From an uncultured bacterium (GTDB taxonomy: Bacteria > Cyanobacteriota > Vampirovibrionia > Gastranaerophilales > Gastranaerophilaceae), in contig CASFYV010000026.1 in assembly GCA_949298985.1 (NCBI GenBank), positions 210,986-274,985 on the forward strand: a DNA stretch of 64,000 nt, read 5' to 3'. The number at the start of each line of letters is the position of its first letter. The stretch's first letter is position 1. Shown here piece after piece: positions 46,458 through 53,519 of the stretch. Both the position numbers and the translations under genes were made by a program. The notes beneath the pieces are model-generated. The model did not search any database and had not been told where the DNA came from. It saw only the letters and a program-made list of their open reading frames with translations.

Positions 46458-46862
46458 ATGAATCTTACAATCAACAACACAAATTTTAACGGAAAACAAG
46501 AAGTTATCTATGGTTTAACAAGAGCTTCTTATAAAGCTAAACAAATCGAAATGTTCAAAAACCTAGCAAAAGGGCCTAGACCAATTAATACATCCGAAGA
46601 TATTAACCGTACAAAAGCTGCAATGGAAGCTTATCTTGATATGACAATTAATGATGATAGTTTTAGTAGAACTGTTGTAGATATTGCCGCTAAAAGAGAA
46701 GATGTATCTTCTATCAGAGAAAACCTAGTTGAACAAAATTTACCAACTGGAATTATAAAACCATTTGAAACATTTACAAATGCTTTGCTAAATGTAATAT
46801 CTGAAAACAAAAAATATTTAAACAATGACTTATTGTATAATTTCTTTGCGAATCTAAAATAA
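46458..46862 (+). CDS. Small uncharacterised protein with an NFNGK N-terminus
   Basis: A 134-residue helical protein. AAAGGAG sets the start at 46458, so a longer frame from 46389 is not used. MNLTINNTNFNGKQEV carries a short motif like NVNFKSG and NPTFKGK in the 624-residue protein at 25579-27453. The rest is amphipathic helices without recognisable domain. It stands alone after pyk. Confidence 0.55.
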   Translation: MNLTINNTNFNGKQEVIYGLTRASYKAKQIEMFKNLAKGPRPINTSEDINRTKAAMEAYLDMTINDDSFSRTVVDIAAKREDVSSIRENLVEQNLPTGIIKPFETFTNALLNVISENKKYLNNDLLYNFFANLK

Positions 46863-46876
46863 GCAATTATTAAATA

Positions 46877-47701
46877 TTAGATTTTTTGCCTAAGAACAGA
46901 ATTAGATCCTTGACAGGTAATAAATAACATATTGCCATCAACATGTAATCCGTATGGTTTATCTATATTAGAAACCAGTACAGATATTTCGCCACGTGAA
47001 GAAATCTTTAAAACATTATTGTTATTATAATTCGATACATAAATATTACCGATACTATCACTTACAAGACTAATAGGTCCGCTTATTTTGGAACTTTTTA
47101 CAAAAACCTGTCTTTTTCCATCAGGAGTAATTTTCAATATAGTATTATCAGAAAAAGTTGCAACATAAACATTTCCTTGATTATCCGTAGTTATACCCGT
47201 AGGACTAAGTACATTTTCATAAACCCCGGATTGTGTTGCGATTTTTGAAGGCGTATTAAGTTTTTGAGGTGGAAGAGTTGTTGATATTTTTACAGACTCT
47301 GCTAACTCTTGAGCTTTTTTATAATAACTGCTTGTTTGAGGTATTAAATTCAAAAACTCCTTTGTTTTATCGTAATCTTCTAATTTTGAATTCATCAAAG
47401 CAATCTTATAAATAACTTCATAATCATTTGGATTTCTTAAATAAACCTGTTTATAAACAGAAAGAGCTTCTGCATATTGTTTTAAATATTCCAATATAGT
47501 TGCTAAATTATAATATGCATCAATATAATCAGGATATGTTCTTATAGCCGAGCGAAAAGACTCAATAGCTCTTTCGTACATTCCTAATTTGTAAAAATCA
47601 ATACCTTGATTATAATCTAATTTTGCATCAACAGGTATTTCAACTGCACTTGCTGATAAAGATATTGATAACAAAAATACTGAAATAATCTTTTTTAACA
47701 T
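46877..47701 (-). CDS. Periplasmic TPR and NHL/beta-propeller protein
   Basis: A 274-residue protein. Signal peptide at 1-19 (LKKIISVFLLSISLSASAVEIP). Three TPR units follow (about 25-130: YNQGIDFYKLGMYERAIESFRSAIRTYPDYIDAYYNLATIL). NHL-type blades come last (about 165-270: GITTDNQGNVYVATFSDNTILKITPDGK and DSIGNIYVSNYNNNNVLKIS). It is likely a protein- or wall-binding scaffold in the periplasm. The short propeller (about three blades) is incomplete on its own. TATAAT ends 6 nt before the ATG, with no Shine-Dalgarno. Confidence 0.75.
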   Translation of the reverse strand: MLKKIISVFLLSISLSASAVEIPVDAKLDYNQGIDFYKLGMYERAIESFRSAIRTYPDYIDAYYNLATILEYLKQYAEALSVYKQVYLRNPNDYEVIYKIALMNSKLEDYDKTKEFLNLIPQTSSYYKKAQELAESVKISTTLPPQKLNTPSKIATQSGVYENVLSPTGITTDNQGNVYVATFSDNTILKITPDGKRQVFVKSSKISGPISLVSDSIGNIYVSNYNNNNVLKISSRGEISVLVSNIDKPYGLHVDGNMLFITCQGSNSVLRQKI

Positions 47702-47716
47702 GAAAGCATTATAACA
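47702..47716 (-). promoter_or_regulatory. Extended -10, leaderless start of the TPR/NHL gene
   Basis: On the minus strand TGT-TATAAT (hexamer 47713-47708), 6 nt, ATG. It faces the divergent miaA promoter, and no ribosome site exists for either gene. Confidence 0.6.
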
Positions 47717-47734
47717 TACTTTTTGATTTTACGA

Positions 47735-47747
47735 TAGAATGTAAAAT
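47735..47747 (+). promoter_or_regulatory. -10 box, leaderless start of miaA
   Basis: TAGAAT at 47735-47740, 7 nt, then ATG at 47748; no Shine-Dalgarno. Confidence 0.5.
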
Positions 47748-48605
47748 ATGAATAAAATAAAACCTAAAATAATCGCAATAGTAGGTCCCACTGCAAGTGG
47801 AAAAACTGCAATGTCAATTGAATTTGCAAAAAAATACAATGGAGAAATCATATCTGCAGATTCAAGACTTGTATACAAAGGTTTTGATATTGCAACAGCA
47901 AAACCAACAATAAAAGAAAGAGAAAATATTCCTCATTATTTAATAGATATTGTTGAGCCTGAAACAGACTATTCAGTAGGAAACTATTATGATGACGCAA
48001 CTGATGCTATAAATATAATTCTAAATAAAAACAAAACTCCAATAATTGTTGGCGGAACTGGACTGTATTTTAGAATTCTATTAGAAAACTATGATTTACC
48101 TAGAGTTGCACCAAATTATAAACTTAGAGAAACACTGGATTTAAAAGAAAAAGAAGCTTTACTAATAGAACTAAAAAAAATAGACCCGCAAACTTATGAA
48201 AGATTAAAAGATTCTAATAAAAGACGAATAATAAGAGCATTAGAAATAATTAAAACTTTGAAAAAACCTCTCTCAGAAATCAATATTCAAAAAGAGCCTG
48301 AATATCAAGTAGAATGGCACATGCCACAAATAAATTCAAGAGAAGAACTCTATAATAGAATTAACAAAAGAGTTGATATTATGCTTGAAACCGGATTAAT
48401 AGAAGAAACCCAAAATCTTTTAAAAAAACATGGACGAATTAAAAATCTAACCGAAACAATTGGATACAAAGAAATTATAAGTTATTTAGATAATCAAGTA
48501 ACACTAAGTGAAGCCGTCGAAAAACTAAAACAACATACTAGAAATTATGCCAAACGACAACTAACCTGGTTTAGACGAAATCCTAATTTGCAAATTAACT
48601 ACTAA
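47748..48605 (+). CDS. miaA: tRNA dimethylallyltransferase
   Basis: A 285-residue enzyme adding the dimethylallyl group to N6 of A37 in tRNAs reading UNN codons. The P-loop is AIVGPTASGKTAMS. DSRLVYKGFDIATAKPT, IIVGGTGLYFRILLE, and the C-terminal ETIGYKEIISYLDN and RNYAKRQLTWFRRNP are all present. The start has no ribosome site; the -10 is adjacent. The 3' end overlaps the convergent gene by 4 bp. Confidence 0.93.
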   Translation: MNKIKPKIIAIVGPTASGKTAMSIEFAKKYNGEIISADSRLVYKGFDIATAKPTIKERENIPHYLIDIVEPETDYSVGNYYDDATDAINIILNKNKTPIIVGGTGLYFRILLENYDLPRVAPNYKLRETLDLKEKEALLIELKKIDPQTYERLKDSNKRRIIRALEIIKTLKKPLSEINIQKEPEYQVEWHMPQINSREELYNRINKRVDIMLETGLIEETQNLLKKHGRIKNLTETIGYKEIISYLDNQVTLSEAVEKLKQHTRNYAKRQLTWFRRNPNLQINY

Positions 48606-49387
48606 AAGTTTTCTTGTAGCTTTATTTCATCAGCATCATTTTTTTCTTTATGATCTTTTATAAAAGTTAAAAGAGCATCCATTTTTTGTTTCAAAATTTC
48701 ATTTTCTTCTTTTAACTTTGTATTTTCAACTCTTATATCAAAACTTTCTTTTTGCATAGTTAAAGTCGGAATATCATCAGGATTTAAAGAAAATCTTTTA
48801 CCAGATTCTTCCTTCATAAAAATAATACTCTTAACATCTTTTTCTTGAACACACCCCATCTGAACCATTAACTCAGCAATAAAAACGTGCTTCCCTTCAG
48901 CATTCATTTCTTGTTGCTTGTTTAAAACATCATCAAGCTGTTCTATAGTCATTTTCCCAGCACGAATAAAATATTCCCCTGTACGATATTTACCAGCGAT
49001 AAACCCGGCAATAGCACTAACAAGTTTAGGAACTTCCTTAGAAAAAAAGCCTGAAGTCTTACAAAAAGTAAAGGCCTTAGCGACTTCTTCCATTGTAAAA
49101 TTATTTTCTATAGCAATTTCTATTAAAGACATTCCTTTAGAACAACAGTTTAAAAAAGAATAAATACTTTCATCAAATTTAGATTCTTTAGTCAAAAGTT
49201 CATTTTGTCCCAACTCAGATAAAACAGGTTTGTAAATGTGGAACAATTCTCCTTCTGGAAGGTCCAAAAAATCATTACTTAAATAAGTAGTCAAATCATT
49301 TGAAAGATTAAGAAATATTGTTTGTTTAATCCAAAGCGGAAATGCTAACATTTTCTCCATATAATTTATAAATAAACTGTTGCTCAT
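48602..49387 (-). CDS. Uncharacterised protein with a GspE-N/MshEN-like segment
   Basis: A 261-residue soluble protein. An N-terminal helical region (1-115) has a DUF4388/helix-turn-helix feel (MSLIEIAIENNFTMEEVAKAFTFCKTSGFF). Next comes GEYFIRAGKMTIEQLDDVLNKQQEMNAEGKHVFIAELMVQMGCVQEKDVKSI (about 138-190), which follows the two-helix N-terminal motif of type II secretion/type IV pilus ATPases (MshEN), known to bind c-di-GMP in some proteins. A coiled coil ends it. The window has an HD-GYP protein, so a c-di-GMP receptor role is possible. Confidence 0.5.
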   Translation of the reverse strand: MSNSLFINYMEKMLAFPLWIKQTIFLNLSNDLTTYLSNDFLDLPEGELFHIYKPVLSELGQNELLTKESKFDESIYSFLNCCSKGMSLIEIAIENNFTMEEVAKAFTFCKTSGFFSKEVPKLVSAIAGFIAGKYRTGEYFIRAGKMTIEQLDDVLNKQQEMNAEGKHVFIAELMVQMGCVQEKDVKSIIFMKEESGKRFSLNPDDIPTLTMQKESFDIRVENTKLKEENEILKQKMDALLTFIKDHKEKNDADEIKLQENF

Positions 49388-49473
49388 AAAATTACCCTTC
49401 TTTTATATGATGTAGACAAATTGATTATAGCATAAGATAAAAAAAATAGATATATGTAAAGGAAGCTTCACAA

Positions 49474-49923
49474 ATGGGCATGGATGGTTTATCAATCGCA
49501 AATACGGGCTTAGTAAAAGAATCGACATCAGCAGAATTTACAAACAAAACTGAACAGGCAATTCACACAGATGATAGTCAAACAAATAAACAAGTACAAT
49601 CTCTGAGCCAAAACCAAAAAGTACGAGCTAAAGATGACGAAGACAAATCAGATAAAAAAAACAGTTCAGGAAAAGAAAATTTAACAGACAACAACTACAA
49701 TGAATCAACAGAAGATGATATTACAGACGAAGAAATTGATATTGAAGAAATTGAAAATCCCAATAAAGATTTTTATGTCAAATTAAATACAAAAGATGAT
49801 ATAATAGAATTATATGATAGTTCAACGAATAAATTAATAGAAACTATATCAGGAAATGAACTTGGGGAATTAGTTCAAAAGTTAAATATGGCATCAGGAA
49901 TATTCATAAATAAGAAGGTTTAG
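49474..49923 (+). CDS. FlaG-like flagellar protein
   Basis: A 149-residue protein. About 95 residues of Asp/Glu/Lys/Asn-rich, disordered-looking sequence precede a C-terminal FlaG-type domain: FYVKLNTKDDIIELYDSSTNKLIETISGNELGELVQKL. FlaG affects filament length and is usually encoded next to fliD and fliS. fliS follows directly (the ATG touches this stop). AAGGAAG precedes the ATG. No fliD or flagellin is in the window. Confidence 0.75.
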   Translation: MGMDGLSIANTGLVKESTSAEFTNKTEQAIHTDDSQTNKQVQSLSQNQKVRAKDDEDKSDKKNSSGKENLTDNNYNESTEDDITDEEIDIEEIENPNKDFYVKLNTKDDIIELYDSSTNKLIETISGNELGELVQKLNMASGIFINKKV

Positions 49924-50403
49924 ATGACACCAATAAATCCATACAACAAATACATTAAGCAATATCAGGCAAGCAATATAAATACTGCAACACCAGAAAA
50001 ATTAATGATTCTGTTGTTTGATGGAGCATTACAATTTTTACAAAAAGCTAAAATAGCTATAGCAGAAAAAAATTTTAAAGAACGCTCGACTAATATCGAA
50101 AATGCAAGAAAAATAATACGCGAGTTAATGCGAACAATTGACCTAGAAAATGGAAATGATGTTTCTAAACAACTTTTCCGATTATATAATAAAATGGCAA
50201 TGAATTTAATCAAAGCAAACATTCAAAAAAATACAGAAAAAATTGATGAAGTTATAGAAGATATCACAAATATTCGATGGGGGTTTCAAAAAGCTATTGA
50301 AATTCAAAACGGGATAACAACAATCGAAGAAGCGATGAGTGAACAACAAACCATACAAAATCAGCATCCGGCGTTTAAAGAGGATAATAACAATGCAAGA
50401 TGA
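49924..50403 (+). CDS. fliS: Flagellin export chaperone FliS
   Basis: A 159-residue four-helix protein. NPYNKYIKQYQASNINTATPEKLMILLFDGALQFLQKAKIAI is the typical FliS start; LFRLYNKMAMNLIKANIQKNTEKIDEVIEDITNIRWGFQKAI the second half. FliS binds the C-terminus of flagellin to stop premature assembly. The longer, acidic C-terminal tail (about 25 residues) is unusual. It starts immediately after flaG. Confidence 0.9.
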   Translation: MTPINPYNKYIKQYQASNINTATPEKLMILLFDGALQFLQKAKIAIAEKNFKERSTNIENARKIIRELMRTIDLENGNDVSKQLFRLYNKMAMNLIKANIQKNTEKIDEVIEDITNIRWGFQKAIEIQNGITTIEEAMSEQQTIQNQHPAFKEDNNNAR

Positions 50404-50767
50404 AAAACAATTTGAGCAACTTATTCTACAATATACACAACTTAAAAATGGCTCCGAAGACATTTCTAGAATGATAGAGAATGAAGATTTTGACAGTGCA
50501 ATTACCATGCTTAAGAATAGAGAACAAACTTTCTTAAGTTGCAAATGTATTAGAAAATATTTAGAATTAACTCCGGTTCAAGAAAAAGAACTAAATGCTC
50601 TTCTAGATGAAATTCGAGATATTGAAATAAAAAATATGAAAAAACTGGAAGAAGGCATGGAAAATATAAAAAATGAGCTTCGAAAAACTCAAAAATCACA
50701 AAAAATACAAAAAACTTATGAAATATCTTCCGATATAACAGGTAGCATTTTAAACATAGAAGAATAG
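50393..50767 (+). CDS. FliT-like flagellar chaperone
   Basis: A 124-residue all-helical protein that starts within the last codons of fliS (ATG at 50393, GAGG upstream). Helices FEQLILQYTQLKNGSEDISRMIENEDFDSAITMLKNREQTFLS and TPVQEKELNALLDEIRDIEIKNMKKLEEGMENIKNELRKTQKS match the FliT pattern. In other bacteria FliT caps FliD and regulates class 2 genes. Placement after fliS supports the call; sequence similarity is weak. Confidence 0.65.
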   Translation: MQDEKQFEQLILQYTQLKNGSEDISRMIENEDFDSAITMLKNREQTFLSCKCIRKYLELTPVQEKELNALLDEIRDIEIKNMKKLEEGMENIKNELRKTQKSQKIQKTYEISSDITGSILNIEE

Positions 50768-50828
50768 CATCTTATATAGATAAAACCAATATCTTAACTC
50801 TATTTAAATTTGATAAAATAGGGTTTAA

Positions 50829-50873
50829 AAGCTTTTCAAAGGCTAGGATATAGAAAAAATAAGCTTTTCAAAG
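50829..50873. repeat. Direct repeat upstream of HU
   Basis: AAGCTTTTCAAAG occurs at 50829-50841 and again at 50861-50873 (32-bp period), just upstream of the HU promoter. An AAAGCTTG remnant follows at 50879. It may be a regulator site. Confidence 0.45.
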
Positions 50874-50883
50874 AAAAAAAAGC

Positions 50884-50911
50884 TTGCATTTTAAAATGTA
50901 GTCTGTATAAT
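50884..50911 (+). promoter_or_regulatory. Promoter of the HU gene
   Basis: TTGCAT (50884-50889), 16-nt spacer, TATAAT (50906-50911). +1 near 50918, leader about 26 nt with AAAGGAG. Confidence 0.65.
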
Positions 50912-50943
50912 AGATTTTGTAAATAGAAGAAAGGAGTTTTATA

Positions 50944-51222
50944 ATGAACAAAGAAGAATTAGTACAAGAAATTGCAAAAAAATCAAAAGTTACTCAAAAA
51001 GAAGCTAATGAAGTATTGTCAGCTTTAATTGAAACAGTTCAAAAAACAGTTTCTAAAGGTAAAAAAGTTACTTTAGTAGGCTTTGGGACTTTTGAACCAC
51101 GTAAGAGAGCTGCTAGAAATGGTAGAAATCCTCAAACTGGTAAAGAGATTAAAATTCCTGCAAAAACAGTTCCTGTTTTCTCTGCTGGTAAAAAATTCAA
51201 AGAAGTTGTTAACGGAAAATAG
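50944..51222 (+). CDS. hup: HU-type nucleoid DNA-binding protein
   Basis: A 92-residue histone-like protein. MNKEELVQEIAKKSKVTQKEANEVLSALIETVQKTV is the helical body, and GFGTFEPRKRAARNGRNPQTGKEIKIPAKTVPVFSAGKKFKEVV holds the DNA-binding beta arms with the conserved Pro intercalator region (RNPQTG). It bends DNA non-specifically; Mu-type transposition also needs HU, relevant to the island at 53-64 kb. Strong promoter, ribosome site and terminator indicate high expression. Confidence 0.95.
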   Translation: MNKEELVQEIAKKSKVTQKEANEVLSALIETVQKTVSKGKKVTLVGFGTFEPRKRAARNGRNPQTGKEIKIPAKTVPVFSAGKKFKEVVNGK

Positions 51223-51250
51223 TTTGCAATTTTTATAAGTAATAAAGAGA

Positions 51251-51279
51251 TAAGACTCAAGTATAATACTTGAGTCTTA
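51251..51279 (+). terminator. Intrinsic terminator of HU
   Basis: 13-bp perfect stem (51251-51263 and 51267-51279) with a 3-nt loop and following T-rich stretch. Confidence 0.88.
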
Positions 51280-51290
51280 TTTCTTTATTA

Positions 51291-51305
51291 TGCTAATATA
51301 AAAAA
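51291..51305 (+). promoter_or_regulatory. Extended -10, leaderless start of the four-winged-helix gene
   Basis: TGC-TAATAT (hexamer 51294-51299), six A, ATG at 51306. No ribosome site. Confidence 0.5.
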
Positions 51306-52349
51306 ATGATAAATAAAAACAATGCTCGAATAATAACTATTTCAGAAATGGCACCGCATATCCACAATTTTAACAACAATGAAAACAAAGTTGATAAAAT
51401 TTTTTTGTGGCTAAAAAACTGGCTTGAGCAATCCATAAAAACAAACCAAATAAAATATGGCGATAAACTTCCATTAAAAGAAGATTTAGCATTTCATATA
51501 GGAGTAAGCACCGGTACAATTCAAAATGTATATAGACGTCTGGAAGACTATGGTCTTGTAGAATCAAAACAAAGAATTGGAACATTTGTTATAAATAAAA
51601 ATAATAACAAAAAAAATCCAAAAATGACTTCAAAAAAAGACTCCGCGATAGAAACTTTAAAAATTTTTATAAAAAATAATTACCAACAGGGCGAAAAGCT
51701 TTTTTCAACAAGAAAACTAGCCAAAATACTTGAAATATCAAATACAATAATTCAATTGGCTCTTCAAAATTTAACATATGAAAATATTTTAGAAAAGAAA
51801 AATAAATATTACTATGTAAAAAAAACAAACTATGAAGTGAAACAAATAGAAAATAAAACTTTAGCAGAAAAAACTGCAGAAAAAATTGAAAAATACATTA
51901 AATCAACTAACAATAAAGAAAAAAAAATAAAATCGCATAAAGAATTTTCAAAAATGTATAACGTAAGCCTTAAAACTATTCACGACGCATTAAAAATTTT
52001 ATCTAAAAAGGGACTTATATATAGTCGAAGAGGAAGATACGGAACAACATTAACAAATGAAAATAAACTACCAAAGCCTTATTTTTATGAAGAAATAGAA
52101 AATAAAATAAAACACTATATTGCAAAAAATTGCAATATAGGAGATAAATTGCCGACGATTGAAAATTTATCAAAAACATTCAAAGTAAGTACCAAAACAA
52201 TAAAACGAGCATTAGATAATTTATTTGATGACGGCTATATAACTTTCACAAGAGGCCGCAGTGGAGGGACATTTGTTACAGATATACCTACAATGAACAA
52301 AGAAAACTATAAATGGTTGGCAATAAGTTCTGAATACAAACTAAACTGA
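51306..52349 (+). CDS. Regulator built of four tandem GntR-type winged helices
   Basis: A 347-residue protein with no effector domain. Winged-helix units are at about residues 28-98 (KYGDKLPLKEDLAFHIGVSTGTIQNVYRRLEDYGLVESKQRIGTFV), 113-172, 186-251 (EKKIKSHKEFSKMYNVSLKTIHDALKILSKKGLIYSRRGRYGTTL) and 260-327 (NIGDKLPTIENLSKTFKVSTKTIKRALDNLFDDGYITFTRGRSGGTFV). Units 1, 3 and 4 keep the GntR recognition helix and the GR-G-T wing; unit 2 is weakest. Ordinary GntR regulators have one such domain plus a ligand domain. It could bind a multi-site operator as a monomer. It lies directly upstream of infC. Confidence 0.8.
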   Translation: MINKNNARIITISEMAPHIHNFNNNENKVDKIFLWLKNWLEQSIKTNQIKYGDKLPLKEDLAFHIGVSTGTIQNVYRRLEDYGLVESKQRIGTFVINKNNNKKNPKMTSKKDSAIETLKIFIKNNYQQGEKLFSTRKLAKILEISNTIIQLALQNLTYENILEKKNKYYYVKKTNYEVKQIENKTLAEKTAEKIEKYIKSTNNKEKKIKSHKEFSKMYNVSLKTIHDALKILSKKGLIYSRRGRYGTTLTNENKLPKPYFYEEIENKIKHYIAKNCNIGDKLPTIENLSKTFKVSTKTIKRALDNLFDDGYITFTRGRSGGTFVTDIPTMNKENYKWLAISSEYKLN

Positions 52350-52429
52350 TAATTTCGTCTGAAATACTTGAAAATTAAGTTTAGCATGGTATTATAAATA
52401 ATGTAAAAAGTAAAAAAAGGAGAATAGTC

Positions 52430-52975
52430 ATAGCTAACGAAGAAAAAAGTCCCAAAGGGGCAGGTAAAGATAAAGCTTTAATAAATGAACGTATTAGAGC
52501 AAAGGAAGTAAGATTAATAGATGAAAACGGAACTAATCATGGTATTGTCCCTACATCACAAGCTTTACAAATGGCAGAAGAAGCAGATCTTGATTTAGTG
52601 ATAATAAGTCCTAATCAAGCTCCGCCGGTTGCAAAAATTTTAAACTATGGAAAGTATAAATACGAATTAGAAAAAAAAGCCAAAGAAGCTAAGAAAAAAC
52701 AACATGTTGTAGATGTAAAAGAAGTAAAAGTTCGTTATAAAATAGATACCCATGATTATGAAGTCAGATTAAAAAATATAAAAAAATTCATATCACAAGG
52801 CAACAAAGTAAAAATCGTAGTAATGCTAAGAGGTCGTGAAATGCAGCATTCTCAGTTAGCTATTGATTTAGCTAACAGATTCATTTCAGATTTATCAAAC
52901 GATCCTGTTACTGTTGAAAAGAAGCCTATAATAGAAGGTAGAAATATCACAGCTTGGTTAGGACCAAAATCTTAA
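52430..52975 (+). CDS. infC: Translation initiation factor IF-3 with an AUA start codon
   Basis: A 181-residue factor when started at ATA 52430. AAGGAG (52417-52422) lies 7 nt upstream and the residues KALINERIRAKEVRLIDENGTNHGIVPTSQALQMAEEADLDLV are the complete IF-3 N-terminal domain. The first ATG (52571) would delete most of that domain. The C-terminal domain (KEVKVRYKIDTHDYEVRLKNIKKFISQGNKVKIVVMLRGREMQH) is intact. IF-3 rejects non-standard starts, so a rare start codon gives autoregulation, as known for AUU in E. coli infC. tRNA-Phe follows; rpmI/rplT do not. Confidence 0.93.
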   Translation: MANEEKSPKGAGKDKALINERIRAKEVRLIDENGTNHGIVPTSQALQMAEEADLDLVIISPNQAPPVAKILNYGKYKYELEKKAKEAKKKQHVVDVKEVKVRYKIDTHDYEVRLKNIKKFISQGNKVKIVVMLRGREMQHSQLAIDLANRFISDLSNDPVTVEKKPIIEGRNITAWLGPKS

Positions 52976-53034
52976 AAAAAACGCTTGATAAAATTTTTTT
53001 AGCAAATAGAATGTAGATATAGACAAAAAGATAT

Positions 53035-53107
53035 GCCGCAATAGCTCAGTTGGTAGAGCAAGGGACTGAAAATCCCTGTGTCCTTGGTTCAATTCCGAGT
53101 TGCGGCA
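53035..53107 (+). tRNA. tRNA-Phe (anticodon GAA)
   Basis: 73 nt, acceptor GCCGCAA/TTGCGGC, anticodon loop CTGAAAA in stem GGGA/TCCC, T-loop TTGGTTCAATTCCGA. CCA not encoded. The accessory island starts just downstream. Confidence 0.95.
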
Positions 53108-53309
53108 TATTTTTTTTACTTACTATAAATTTTATTTATAAATATAATTCAAATACCTTTCAGCCAAATTTACACGTTTTTTAGGATTTTTATTTTCAAC
53201 TTGCATTTTTTGTGTAAAGAAACAGGACAGTACAGAAAAGAGGAACATGTCTTAAAGTCGCTGTTGGTAAACAATTTTAAATAATTTTAGGGTTTCAGAA
53301 AAGTCCAAA

Positions 53310-53417
53310 ATGTCTGATTACTGTCCTTTATATGTCTAAAAATACCGAAAAAATTTAATTGATATACCCCAAAGGGTTATTTCCGTAAGAGAATAGAAAA
53401 GGACAGTGATAAGACAT
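53310..53417. repeat. Inverted pair of 20-bp repeats
   Basis: ATGTCTGATTACTGTCCTTT at 53310-53329 matches, inverted, AAAGGACAGTGATAAGACAT at 53398-53417 in 18 of 20 positions, 68 bp apart. ACAGGACAGT at 53222-53231 and ACATGTCTTA at 53255-53264 look like further partial copies. The arrangement resembles transposase-binding sites at a Mu-type end. Confidence 0.6.
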
Positions 53418-53470
53418 TAGCTATAAAAAAATTAACAGAAGTTCCAGAAAAAATTTTTTCTGTTCATAAA

Positions 53471-53509
53471 CGGAACCTTAACGGAACTTTTTTCGGAACC
53501 AAACGGAAC
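53471..53509. repeat. Four CGGAAC repeats
   Basis: CGGAAC at 53471, 53482, 53494 and 53504, 10-12 bp apart (about one helical turn). The same hexamer recurs in the Mor/transposase intergenic region (55700-55729). Probable cooperative protein-binding array. Confidence 0.6.
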
Positions 53510-53519
53510 ATACAAATTT

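Larger units (their letters stand above)
53108..53519. other. Gene-free, repeat-rich left part of the accessory island
   Basis: 412 bp without a credible ORF. It contains a 20-bp inverted repeat pair (53310-53329 and 53398-53417), a third partial copy near 53222, and four CGGAAC repeats (53471-53509) just beyond the end of the reverse transcriptase gene. The position and repeats suggest the left end of a Mu-type transposon, but no direct repeat or TG/CA terminus could be fixed. Confidence 0.5.

Noticed and set aside
52571..52975. infC starting at the first ATG
   Set aside because: It would delete most of the IF-3 N-terminal domain, and no ribosome site precedes it.
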